Shown: positions 14,630 to 22,800 of the stretch, piece by piece | Numbering within the stretch: the first letter of the stretch is position 1 | Layout of the letters: every line of letters starts with the position of its first letter | Assembly (NCBI GenBank): GCA_002067315.1 | Contig: MVRA01000104.1 | Span: forward strand, 1-32,171 | Origin: Methanocella sp. PtaU1.Bin125 | GTDB lineage: Archaea; Halobacteriota; Methanocellia; Methanocellales; Methanocellaceae | DNA: 32,171 nucleotides | Direction: 5' to 3' | Position numbers and translations under genes: made by a program | The notes under the pieces: model-generated | Told to the model about the DNA's origin: nothing | Database searches by the model: none | Seen by the model: only the letters and a program-made list of their open reading frames with translations

Positions 14630-15760
14630 CTACAACCCGTGCGGCAAAATGGCGATCACTTCGAACGCGATGAGCAGGATGATGATGATCTCGGTGATCA
14701 GCGCGACCTTGCTGTACGAGATCTCCTGCGCCGTGGAATAGAGATCCTCCAGCGCGTCGATCTTGTGGGTGACGATGTTCTCGTAGTCCTTGACCTTGAG
14801 CAGCTTCAGCATGTGCTCGTAGGCACCCTGGTAATACCAGTCCGAGGTCACCTTCAGCGGGTTCATCAGGTCCTCGATGTTGTCAAGGATGTCCAGCTTG
14901 AACTCGCTCACCTTGAGCAGCGACCGCTCGAGGCGCCGGGGCGCCTGGGTGAAGATCGTGGACTTCTGGGCGGTTTTTATCGCCTTGAACGCCTGGGATA
15001 TCTCGCCGTCGATCTTCCAGTCGTATATGTGATACAGGAACGACAGGGCCAGGCTCAGCTCCAGGTAGAGCCGCAGGTCGTTGAAGTAGTCGTCGCAGCC
15101 ACTGACGAACGCCGCCTCATAGGAGATGAGGAACAGGTCTTCGTCGTAATACGAGATGTCACGGGACATCTTGTCGGCGATTTCCTTCCCGTGCAGCCGC
15201 CGGGGGGAGGACTCGCCGGACAGGAACCGGGTGATCTCCGCGCCGAACTGGCTCTTCAATCCGCCCTGGTCGATGGCCGGCTCGTACCGGTCCAGCCGGA
15301 GCAGGCTGAACTTTTTGGTGTTGGGGAAGTATGCCCGCGCCTTCGTGATGCCCGGGCGTATCTGGTCCCGGATCTCGCCCATCTTCCGCGCGATGTACAC
15401 GTTCAGGTCCAGGCCGTCCACGAAGATGCCGTTGACGTGCATGGCGGTGATCGTCTCGCTGACCGTCATCCCCTCCGGCACCTCGAACTCCAGCCGGATG
15501 ATGCACACGCCCATGGCGTACACGTCGGCAAAGGCCTGGACTCTGGTGATCTTGTTCACCTGTTCGGCTACGATCAGGCCGGTCAGCCCGGTGCCCAGCG
15601 CCACTTCCACGGGTTTGCTGTACTCCGCGCCCGCCTGCACCTTCAGGATGCCGGACAGGGTCGTTTTGTCGACCTCGCCGCCGATGTCGAATGACACGAG
15701 AAAAGCGAGCTTGCCCTTAATGACGGTCAGGCTCGGGTTGGGCTGGGGCACGAATATCAA
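14630..15760 (-). CDS. DUF155 / RMD1-like membrane-anchored protein
   Basis: A 376-residue product. The N-terminal part is alpha/beta. Residues ~215-345 are long helices (LFLISYEAAFVSGCDDYF, LYLELSLALSFLYHIYDW, SLLKVSEFKLDILDNIEDLM). A hydrophobic tail (VALITEIIIILLIAFEVIAI, ~351-370) comes just before the C-terminus. This tail after a helical domain is the layout of the DUF155 (RMD1/Sif2) family; the match is from memory and not certain. The role in archaea is unknown; the eukaryotic relatives are mitochondrial membrane proteins. The start is TTG 15760 or GTG 15751, since an in-frame stop lies four codons upstream of TTG and AAGGAAGA precedes it. The gene is divergent from the TatD-like gene. 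Confidence 0.65.
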   Translation of the reverse strand: MIFVPQPNPSLTVIKGKLAFLVSFDIGGEVDKTTLSGILKVQAGAEYSKPVEVALGTGLTGLIVAEQVNKITRVQAFADVYAMGVCIIRLEFEVPEGMTVSETITAMHVNGIFVDGLDLNVYIARKMGEIRDQIRPGITKARAYFPNTKKFSLLRLDRYEPAIDQGGLKSQFGAEITRFLSGESSPRRLHGKEIADKMSRDISYYDEDLFLISYEAAFVSGCDDYFNDLRLYLELSLALSFLYHIYDWKIDGEISQAFKAIKTAQKSTIFTQAPRRLERSLLKVSEFKLDILDNIEDLMNPLKVTSDWYYQGAYEHMLKLLKVKDYENIVTHKIDALEDLYSTAQEISYSKVALITEIIIILLIAFEVIAILPHGL

Positions 15761-15810
15761 TCTTCCTTGTTATCATTGTCAAAGGTTGAAGGTAATATGG
15801 CAAACATACC

Positions 15811-15820
15811 GTATATATCT
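15811..15820 (-). promoter_or_regulatory. TATA-like box for the DUF155-like gene
   Basis: AGATATATAC on the minus strand, about 50 nt before the TTG start. Confidence 0.35.
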
Positions 15821-15934
15821 TTTGTTTTTTCATAAAAACGGCATATGTAAGCCATGTGTAAAAATACGTGAAACGGGCCCGACTGACGGTGGCATGCCGG
15901 GCACGCGTACGCGCGAGGCGGTGCCACTGAGAAT

Positions 15935-15943
15935 AAAATATAA
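15935..15943 (+). promoter_or_regulatory. TATA-like box for the TatD-like gene
   Basis: AAAATATAA, 27-35 nt before the ATG at 15970. At this distance the transcript would be leaderless or nearly so. Confidence 0.4.
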
Positions 15944-15969
15944 CCTGTATCCCGGCATCTCTGTATCTG

Positions 15970-16815
15970 ATGAACGACAGCAGGCTGCCGATCACCGATG
16001 ATCACATGCACCTGAATCCCGGGAGGGGCCGGGGCATCGAGGCGATCAAGGAGTTCCGTAACGCCGGAGGCACCCACGTGCTCATCGTCTCGCTGCCGGC
16101 CGACGAGTACGGCATGACCATCCGATCCGCACAGGACTACTATGTCCTGTACGACCGTACCATCGACACGGTAAGGCAGGCGAACGAGTACGTCCATGCA
16201 TACGGCGTAATCGGCGTCCACCCCGCGGAGTTCATCGGGCTGGCGGGATCGATGGGCATCGAGCCGGCGTACGCTGTGGTCCGCGAGGGCCTGGAGATCG
16301 CGGCGAAATACGTGGCCGAAGGCAAGGCCATCGCCCTCAAGTCCGGGCGGCCGCATTACCCCGTCTCTCCCGAACTATGGGAGCGGTCGAACCGCCTGAT
16401 GCGCTACGCCATGGACCTGTGCGTGGACCAGGACTGCGCGCTGCAGCTGCACACGGAAAGCGAGCCCGGGACGTTCGCGTCCATATCCGCGATCGCCAGA
16501 GAGCAGAATCTCCCGCCGTGGCGGACGATCAAGCACTTCTCGCCGCCCGCGGTCAGAGAGTGTGAATCGCTGAACGTGTTCCCTTCGGTTATTGCGGGTA
16601 AGGGCGCGCTGGAACAGGCGCTGTCCGAGGGAACAAGGTTCATGCTGGAGACCGACTACTGCGACGACCCTGTGCGACCCGGCGCCGTCCTGGGACCGAA
16701 GACGGTGCCGCGCAAGACGAAAGAGGCCATCCGCAACGGGGTGCCGGAAGAGGTCTTTTACAAGATACACAAAGAAAATCCCGAGAAGTGCTACGGGATA
16801 AAAATTGATCTATAA
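15970..16815 (+). CDS. TatD-like metal-dependent hydrolase
   Basis: A 281-residue TIM-barrel type hydrolase of the amidohydrolase superfamily. Metal-site motifs in order are DDHMHL (residues 10-15, the H-x-H pair), GVHPAEF, LQLHTE, IKHFSPP and LETDYCDD (the late Asp). These fit the TatD / archaeal TatD-related group, whose members are metal-dependent nucleases or phosphoesterases. The true substrate here is unknown. It is monocistronic: a TATA-like box lies just upstream and a strong hairpin with a T-run follows 14 nt after the stop. The product is soluble and cytoplasmic. Confidence 0.85.
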   Translation: MNDSRLPITDDHMHLNPGRGRGIEAIKEFRNAGGTHVLIVSLPADEYGMTIRSAQDYYVLYDRTIDTVRQANEYVHAYGVIGVHPAEFIGLAGSMGIEPAYAVVREGLEIAAKYVAEGKAIALKSGRPHYPVSPELWERSNRLMRYAMDLCVDQDCALQLHTESEPGTFASISAIAREQNLPPWRTIKHFSPPAVRECESLNVFPSVIAGKGALEQALSEGTRFMLETDYCDDPVRPGAVLGPKTVPRKTKEAIRNGVPEEVFYKIHKENPEKCYGIKIDL

Positions 16816-16828
16816 ACTATAACTAGTC

Positions 16829-16976
16829 TTGGCGCTCTTGGCTACCTGGCGCCCTTGGCGAGCGTGACAGGAGTCGCTAGCATAGACAACAATAACGACG
16901 CATTCTCGATATACGTTATGCGACTACTGTCACGCTCGCCAAGGGCGCCAGGTAGCCAAGAGCGCCAAAATTTTTT
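16829..16976. terminator. Long inverted repeat, family 2, copy b, ending in a T-run
   Basis: Arms 16829-16876 and 16921-16968 are 48 bp each with one mismatch, and the loop is 44 nt. The plus-strand transcript from the TatD-like gene would fold into a very stable hairpin followed by a T-run (16971-16976). Convergent genes end at 16815 and 17102, so two-way termination is plausible. The arms match those at 474-594, with reversed topology. Beyond the element, 16977-17101 shows nothing recognisable. Confidence 0.8.
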
Positions 16977-17101
16977 ATGCTCTCATGGCTAATCATTCAG
17001 TACCTGCACGCGAGGCAGCCCGGCGTCGGGCTCCGTTAAACAGCCCCCGCTATGCGTAGCAAAAACGATATAAAATGGGAAAAGTAACCGGAAACCCCCG
17101 G

Positions 17102-17716
17102 TTACTGCTTGGACGCGAACGCCAGGTTGCCGTCGATCTTGTTGATCTTGGCCTTAACGATCTCGCCCGTGCGCGCGTTCGGCACGAAGATCGTGAACTT
17201 GTCGATCCTGGCGATGCCATCGCCTTTCTTGCCCTGGGTCTCGATCTTCATCTCGTAGATCTTGCCTTCCTCGATGGAGGCGACCTGTGCCGTCTTGGTG
17301 GACATCTGGCGGCGCTTCTGGATGGAGCGCTGGGCCCCGCAGGCGTCGCATTTCAGCGTGGTGACGCGGTCGTACTTGACCAGCTTGGTGTCCGGCCGGC
17401 CGCATTCCGCGCAGCGGACGTACTCGCTGACGTAGTCGTCGACCAGCGCCGCGATCGTGTCGGACGTGAAGCGGCCCTGCAGCACGAGACGGTTGCCCTC
17501 GACCTTGCCGGCGGTGCCCATTTCCCGCAACAGGTGCTTGACGAAGTGGTCCGCGTCGCGGTTCAGCTTCTCGCGGATCTCGTTAAAGTTATCCCAGACC
17601 GTGGTACGGCCCTCGATAAAAGTCTTCGGCCGCGGCACAACGAACCGCTCGCCGCTCGTCTCTTTATTCGGCGTCTTTTCAATCGCCCGGTTTAACAATG
17701 AGTCGTATCCTACCAT
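17102..17716 (-). CDS. Translation initiation factor aIF2 subunit beta with C-terminal TRAM domain
   Basis: A 204-residue product. It is the beta subunit of the heterotrimeric factor that brings initiator tRNA to the ribosome. Residues 1-20 (MVGYDSLLNRA) are the usual N-terminal helix. The core ~25-100 includes FVVPRPKTFIEGRTTVWDNF and GRFTSDTIAALVDDYV. The zinc ribbon has C102-x2-C105 and C123-x2-C126. Residues ~148-204 form a TRAM domain (GDGIARIDKFTIFVPNARTG), an RNA-binding addition not present in the standard ~140-residue subunit. I chose ATG 17716 over GTG 17722 because the family starts M-x-x-Y. A minus-strand box TTTTTAAATGA lies at ~17755-17765. L10e, encoded upstream on the same strand, is separated by ~600 bp of repeats. 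Confidence 0.93.
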   Translation of the reverse strand: MVGYDSLLNRAIEKTPNKETSGERFVVPRPKTFIEGRTTVWDNFNEIREKLNRDADHFVKHLLREMGTAGKVEGNRLVLQGRFTSDTIAALVDDYVSEYVRCAECGRPDTKLVKYDRVTTLKCDACGAQRSIQKRRQMSTKTAQVASIEEGKIYEMKIETQGKKGDGIARIDKFTIFVPNARTGEIVKAKINKIDGNLAFASKQ

Positions 17717-17771
17717 TATCACACATCTTGAGTTAGATACACTATAGACGGGTCATTTAAAAAGATTTTGG

Positions 17772-17819
17772 TTAAAAAAGAGGACACTAAGGGCACGATG
17801 GACACAATGGGCATAATGG
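17772..17819. repeat. Left arm of inverted repeat, family 4
   Basis: Tandem ~9-bp units GGACACTAA, GGGCACGAT, GGACACAAT, GGGCATAAT. The reverse complement is found at 18292-18335. The two arms enclose ~470 bp that contain repeat R and a 20-bp tandem array. Confidence 0.75.
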
Positions 17820-17867
17820 CGGCTTTTTATTGGCCGAATCGACGGCTTCTACGAAAAATTCATCCGG

Positions 17868-18000
17868 TTGGCGCGCTGGCATGGGTCGTATGCCGCCTCC
17901 GGCGGGCCACTTGTACTACCCGCCCTCCCGCCCTGTCGCGCAGCGCTGTACGGAATGACGATACGACGGGGCAGTCATTCATCGATCGACTATCATGAAC
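17868..18000 (+). repeat. Intergenic repeat R, copy 5
   Basis: Begins GGTTGGCGCGCTGGCATGGG, contains CTACCCGCCCTCCCGCC as in copy 1, and ends CATTCATCGATCGACTATCA followed by TGAAC. Confidence 0.65.
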
Positions 18001-18030
18001 AAGTAGAGCTTCGTGGTTGCGGCAGGCGTA

Positions 18031-18110
18031 GACGGGCCCTGGCGGGCGTTGATGGGCCCTGGCGGGCGTTGATGGGCCCTGGCGGGCGTTGATGGGCCCT
18101 GGCGGGCGCC
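18031..18110 (+). repeat. 20-bp tandem repeat, four copies
   Basis: Four head-to-tail copies of GATGGGCCCTGGCGGGCGTT, with changes only at base 3 of the first unit and the last two bases of the fourth. The near identity implies recent slippage or unequal exchange. It lies inside repeat R, within the loop of the family 4 inverted repeat. Confidence 0.95.
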
Positions 18111-18215
18111 ATCGCACGCGCGTGAATGCCCTGGCCGGGTATACGACTACAGTGATGCCCGTTTTCATTGTTAATGCCTGGCCACAATTCCCGTCATCGA
18201 ACGACTCATATTGAT
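18101..18215 (+). repeat. Intergenic repeat R, copy 6
   Basis: CGCACGCGCGTGAATGCCCT, ATGCCCGTTTTCATTGTTAA, TGCCTGGCCACAATTCCCGT and CATCGAACGACTCATATTGA follow the usual block order. The 5' part is replaced or expanded by the 20-bp tandem array. Confidence 0.65.
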
Positions 18216-18291
18216 ATAGTGGAGCATATCCACTACATCGCGCAATAGTCCCCAAAAAAGATGAAAGAAAGACAACGGGCTAAAACAACGG

Positions 18292-18335
18292 GATAGTGTC
18301 CGTCGTGCCCATTGTGTCCGTTATGTCCTTTATTT
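18292..18335. repeat. Right arm of inverted repeat, family 4
   Basis: TGTCCGTCGTGCCCATTGTG then TCCGTTATGTCCTTTATTTTA, complementary to 17772-17819. It overlaps the stop codon of the L10e gene (18330-18332). Confidence 0.7.
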
Positions 18336-18848
18336 TACCAGTTCGGCGCCCTTCTCGACGACCAGCCGGTGCGGGGTGGGAAGCTTGTGGCCGGCGCGGC
18401 GGAGCGCTTCCTTGGCCTTCTCGAAGTAAGCGGGGGTCGTCCAGATGGTGAAGATGCCCTGGCCCTGGTAAACGCGTGCGGCGGTGCCGACGGCCTTGCC
18501 GAACGCCCTGCGCATGCCGTCAGACACACGGTCTGCGCCTGCGCCGGTCGCCTGCTTGTTCTCCCGGAGGACCTGGTGCGGGTACACCCTGACCTTGAAC
18601 CGGTAGTTCAGCCTGCCGACGTCGTTCATCAGGTACCTGTTAGCCGAAATGCGGGCCGACTCGAGGGCGTCGTGCCTCACCTGGCAGGTCTCGTTGACGA
18701 CTAAAGTGATTGCTACGGGTAACTCGTCCGTCAGGTTGCCCATGTCGAACTGGGCCACCTTGACGCCCGGTACACCGCCCATGTATTCGCGCCTGGTGTA
18801 CGACGGGCCCGAGAAGTTTTTGTACATTCTTCCTGGTTTTCTCGCCAT
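18330..18848 (-). CDS. rpl10e: Ribosomal protein L10e (uL16)
   Basis: A 172-residue large-subunit protein, of the expected archaeal length. The N-terminus [12 protein letters not shown] and [20 protein letters not shown] are hallmarks. Further blocks are [42 protein letters not shown] and [15 protein letters not shown] chose ATG 18848 over TTG 18854 because the family starts MARKPG and GGAG precedes it at suitable spacing. A minus-strand TATA-like box (CCTTTATATGCC) lies at ~18905-18917. It acts near the peptidyl-transferase centre and 5S RNA. The stop codon overlaps an inverted-repeat arm. Confidence 0.97.
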   Translation of the reverse strand: MARKPGRMYKNFSGPSYTRREYMGGVPGVKVAQFDMGNLTDELPVAITLVVNETCQVRHDALESARISANRYLMNDVGRLNYRFKVRVYPHQVLRENKQATGAGADRVSDGMRRAFGKAVGTAARVYQGQGIFTIWTTPAYFEKAKEALRRAGHKLPTPHRLVVEKGAELVK

Positions 18849-18906
18849 GATCAAATCTCCATTAAATGTATGAGCATGTAGTTGCGGAAATAAGATGTCT
18901 TAGGGG

Positions 18907-18915
18907 CATATAAAG
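18907..18915 (-). promoter_or_regulatory. TATA-like box for L10e
   Basis: CTTTATATG on the minus strand, ~60 nt before the ATG, close to the archaeal consensus. Confidence 0.45.
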
Positions 18916-18948
18916 GTTATGATACACTCTGTCTCTGGCAGCCCGGGG

Positions 18949-19071
18949 AATCACAGAGGGCGCAGTGAATACAGATGCTCATAGAGGTTGATTATTGTAA
19001 AGCTCTTCATGAGCCATTCTCTAAAAATGTCCTCTGTGCGCCTTTGTGCCCTGAGTGGCCTCTGTGATTTA
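18949..19071. repeat. Long inverted repeat, family 3, copy a
   Basis: Left arm begins AATCACAGAGG; right arm ends CCTCTGTGATTT. The right arm (19029-19070) is built of ~9-bp units CCTCTGTGC, GCCTTTGTG, CCCTGAGTG, GCCTCTGTG; the left arm is more decayed. The loop holds a small hairpin (GCTCTTCATGAGC) and CTAAAAA, both recognisable in copy b at 24940-25062. Confidence 0.8.
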
Positions 19072-19099
19072 GACGTGAAGCCTGATGACAGTAATAAAT

Positions 19100-19870
19100 T
19101 CAGGTCTTGATGATCTCGTTCATCGCGGTGATCATGTACCTGATCCGCTCGAGCGTCTGCTTGTCCTGCTCCAGCTTCTCGTTCACCGAGGCCTCGAACT
19201 CGGCCTGGGCGCTCTTGAGCGAGCCGACGAGCCGTTCGATGTCGGCGGCGGTCGCCTTACTGATCTCCTTGAGGTTCGCCTCGGCCCGGTCGCTCGACTC
19301 CTTGATGCTCTTCTCGGACCGTTCACTGGCCTGGCGCAAGTTCTGCTCGGCCTGCCCGGCGATCTCCTTGAGGTTCTTTTCCGACTGGCTGCTGGTATCT
19401 ATCAGGGCTTTCTCCGACTTGCTGCCGGTGTCGATCAGGGCCTTTTCGGCCTTGCTGCTGATCTCCTTCAGGTTCCGCTCAGCCGTCTCTATGCGCTGGG
19501 TAAGCTGGGCGTTACGGGTCTCAAACGCAGCCATCTCCCTGGCCATCGCCGACATGACTTCCGAGTAGCGGGCGTCGAACTTCGTCTCCCACTCGGTGAC
19601 GCGCTTCAGGAACGCCTCGTTCCGGGCGCTGGCGTCGCCCTCGATCTGCCTGAGCTGTGACATCCGTCCGTCCAGCGCCACGATCGCTTCACCGGCCGTC
19701 TCAGTTGCGGTGTTGACGTAGTCGCCGGCCTTCAGGAGCTTGATCTCGTCTGCCGCAAGCCTGTAGTTGCCCTCCCACGCGTCGGGCTCGTGGGAGTTCA
19801 GCTCGGTCCGCTCCTTCTCGATCCTGCCCAGCAACTGGCGCTCTTTGCCGATGTAGCTTTCGAAGTCCAT
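19100..19870 (-). CDS. Coiled-coil protein with hendecad repeats, partner of the giant coiled-coil protein
   Basis: A 256-residue, entirely soluble, helical product. Residues 1-130 are heptad-like coiled coil. Residues ~131-208 form 11-residue repeats (EKALIDTGSKS, EKALIDTSSQS, EKNLKEIAGQA, EQNLRQASERS, EKSIKESSDRA, EANLKEISKAT), the hendecad spacing of right-handed coiled coils or amphipathic surface helices. The last ~29 residues (SVNEKLEQDK, then ERIRYMITAMNEIIKT) match the last residues of the protein encoded just upstream (SINKKLESDK, EKIKQIMKTMNELIRA). The gene starts 12 nt after that gene's stop, so the two form an operon. There are no cysteines and no catalytic motif. A structural role with its large partner is inferred. 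Confidence 0.85.
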   Translation of the reverse strand: MDFESYIGKERQLLGRIEKERTELNSHEPDAWEGNYRLAADEIKLLKAGDYVNTATETAGEAIVALDGRMSQLRQIEGDASARNEAFLKRVTEWETKFDARYSEVMSAMAREMAAFETRNAQLTQRIETAERNLKEISSKAEKALIDTGSKSEKALIDTSSQSEKNLKEIAGQAEQNLRQASERSEKSIKESSDRAEANLKEISKATAADIERLVGSLKSAQAEFEASVNEKLEQDKQTLERIRYMITAMNEIIKT

Positions 19871-19882
19871 GCGCTACGCCTC

Positions 19883-22800
19883 TTACGCCCTGATCAGTTC
19901 GTTCATCGTCTTCATGATCTGCTTGATCTTCTCGGTGTTCTCCTTATCCGACTCCAGCTTCTTGTTGATGGAATCTTCGACATCTTTCTGTGTCTTCCGC
20001 ATCTGGGCCAGCGACTCGTCGCGGACCGACAGCATCGCGGTCTTGCTTGTGTTCACCGAGGCGATCACCTCGTCGCGGGCCTTGAACATCGACTCGAGGG
20101 CGGTCTCCTTCGAGTTGTTCGCCGCGGAGATCACGACGTCCCGGGTGTCGAGCAGCTTCTTGATGGTCTCTTCCCGGGTGCTCCGGATGTTCTCCAGGAT
20201 CTCGTCCCGCGTCTTCGCCATCGACTTCTCGGCGACGATGCGGGCGTTCTCCGTGGACGAGAGGACGATGGACTCGGTCTGCCGGAGCGCCACGATCAGG
20301 TCGTCGCGGACCTTCGTCATGCTGTCGATAGTTTCCTTCCGCTGTGCGTCGACGATCCCGTGCAGGCCCTTCTTTTCCTCCTTCACCATGTTGGCGATCT
20401 CGGCTTTGGCCCTGCCGACCGTGGCCGTGGTCTCGTCGTGCACGTTAACGATAATAGCCGACGCTTCTTCGCGGGCCCGCTTGGTCGCCATGCTCAGATC
20501 GCCGCTGACCTTCTGGGTCTCCTCCCGGATCGCGCCCATGTCGCGGAACGTGACGTCCTTTGTCGCGCTGATGTCACGGAGGATGGCTTCCTTGGTGGAG
20601 CTTACCTCGCGAAGGACCGTCTCCTTCATGGCGCTCATGTCCCTGATGGCGGACTCACTGGCGGCATCCATGTCGCCGAGCACCGACTGCTTGGTCTCCA
20701 TCATGTCCCGGATGGCAGACTCGCGGGTCTCGCCGATCTCGCGGACCGCCGAGTCGGTCGTCGTGTTAACTTCGCGGAGCACGGAGTCTTTGGTCTCCTC
20801 CATGTCTTTCAGCGTCGAGCTGCTGACTGTGTTCAGTTCGCGGAGGACCGATGCTTTCTTCTCCTCCAGGTCGCTGATCGTCGTGCTGCCGATCTCGTTC
20901 ACTTCGCTGAGCACCGATTCCTTATTCGCGAACATTTCCCGGAGCACGGACTCTTTCGTATCTCCGAGGGCTTTCAGCGTCGAGCTGCTTGCCGTGTTCA
21001 GTTCCCGGAGCACCGATTCCTTTGACTCGTCGAGGAATTTGATGGTCGAGTTGCCGATCGTGTTCACGTCGTAAAGCACCGATTCCTTGTTCGCGTTGAC
21101 CTCGCCGATCACCGATGCCTTTGTCTCCTGAAGATCCTTCACTGTCGAGTTCCTGACCGCGTTGACTTCGGCCAGGACCTCGTCGCGGGTGGCCAGCAGC
21201 GAATCGCTGGCTTCCTCCGTGCTCTTTACGGCTTCGCCGGCAGTGTCCTTGATCGTCTTGATGGTATCTGCCTTAAGCGTTGAGACCGACCGTACCACGT
21301 CCGTGCGGATGCCTTCCAGCTCTTTGGCGACTTCCGCGCGGGCTGCGGTCAGCTCGCGGGTGACCGTGTTGCGGGCGTCGTCCAGCTCCCGGGTGACCTC
21401 GGTCTTCGCCTCCTGCAGCTCGGTGGTCACCCTGTTCCGGGCCTCGTCCAGCTCCCTGGTGGCGTTGGTGCGGATCTCTTCCACTTCCGCGCTCACCTCG
21501 TTGCGGGTGCCCTCCAGCTCCTTCGTGGCGGTCGTCCGGATATCCTCGACCTCGCGGGCGACCTCGGTGCGGGTCATCTCCAGCTCTTTGGTGACGTTGC
21601 TGCGGGTGTCCTCCAGCTCTTTGGTGACGTCCGTGCGGATTTCGTTCAGCTCCCTGGTGACCTGCTCGCGGGTCTCGTCCAGCTGGTTGAGCAGGTCCTT
21701 GGCGCTGCGGCTGGACTCGGTAATGCTGGCCTCGACCTCGGCGATGCGGGTGACCAGCTCGCTCTCGGCTTCCCGTACCCGGGTGATCATCTCGACCTCG
21801 ATCTTGTTCTCGAGGTTGCGCTCCATGGCGTTAAGGTTGTCCTCCAGCGCCCGGTACCGGTACTCGATGTTGTTGAGGTTGATGAACTCCTTGCGGATGG
21901 CGGCCAGCCGCTCGTCGAGGTCGGTGAACGTCTTGTTGACCTGGTCGATCTGGGTCTTCAGGTACTGGCCCGTCTTGATCAGCTTGGCTTCCTGCGGCGT
22001 CACGCGCTCGGAGTCGCCCTTGAGGCTCTCCAGCGCCTTCTTGACCGCCTCGACCTGGTCCTTGTTGTCGCCTGCGATCTCGCGCATGGCCTTCAGGTCG
22101 TTGGTGTACAGGCGCAGGTCTTCTCTGATGTGCTCAATCTCTTCCCTGCCCTTAGTCAGCTCGCGGGCGTTCTTTACGTCCTCGTTGAAACGGTCCATCA
22201 TGCTCTTGACCGACTTCAGCTCGCTGCGGTAGTCCGTGACTGCCTTGGCAAGCTGGCCGACCTGCTCCAGGCTCCCGCGGAGCCGGATGAGGTCGTCACG
22301 GTAAGAGGTGACTGACTTGAGGTCTGCCTGGATCGAGTCCTTGTAGGATGTCATGTCCGAGGCGACGTAGTCCCTGATCGCGGAGACTTCTTTCCGGACC
22401 TCTTCTATGCCGGAGACCGCAGCCTCGCGGATCTCCTCGACATCGCCCCTCGACGCGAAGTTGCTCCTGATGCGGCTGATGTCGGATGAAAGGGAATCTT
22501 TGCTGCTTTCCAGCGTCTCGCCGATCGCGCCCATCCGGACCTCGATGGCGTACATCTTTTGCTCCACCGCGCCGATGGTATCCTTCAGCGAGGTGATGTC
22601 CGAGTACAGCGACTGCCTTGTCGCGCTGATCTCGGATACTGGCGCCGAAGAGTCCCGGATCGTCGCCAGGTCGTACTTAATATTGTTGACGTCCTCGTTT
22701 ACTGCTTTTCTGACGCTGTCGATTTCTGCAGCCGCGGCGGTGACCGATTCTTTGACCGGGGCGATCTCGGTTGCGATGGCTTCCCTGACGCTGGCCACTT

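Noticed and set aside
16977-17101. Possible tRNA or small RNA gene between the family 2 element and aIF2-beta
   Set aside because: No cloverleaf, T-loop or other RNA signature could be found by eye.
18031-18110. CRISPR-like array from the 20-bp units
   Set aside because: The units are directly adjacent with no spacers, and no cas gene is present.
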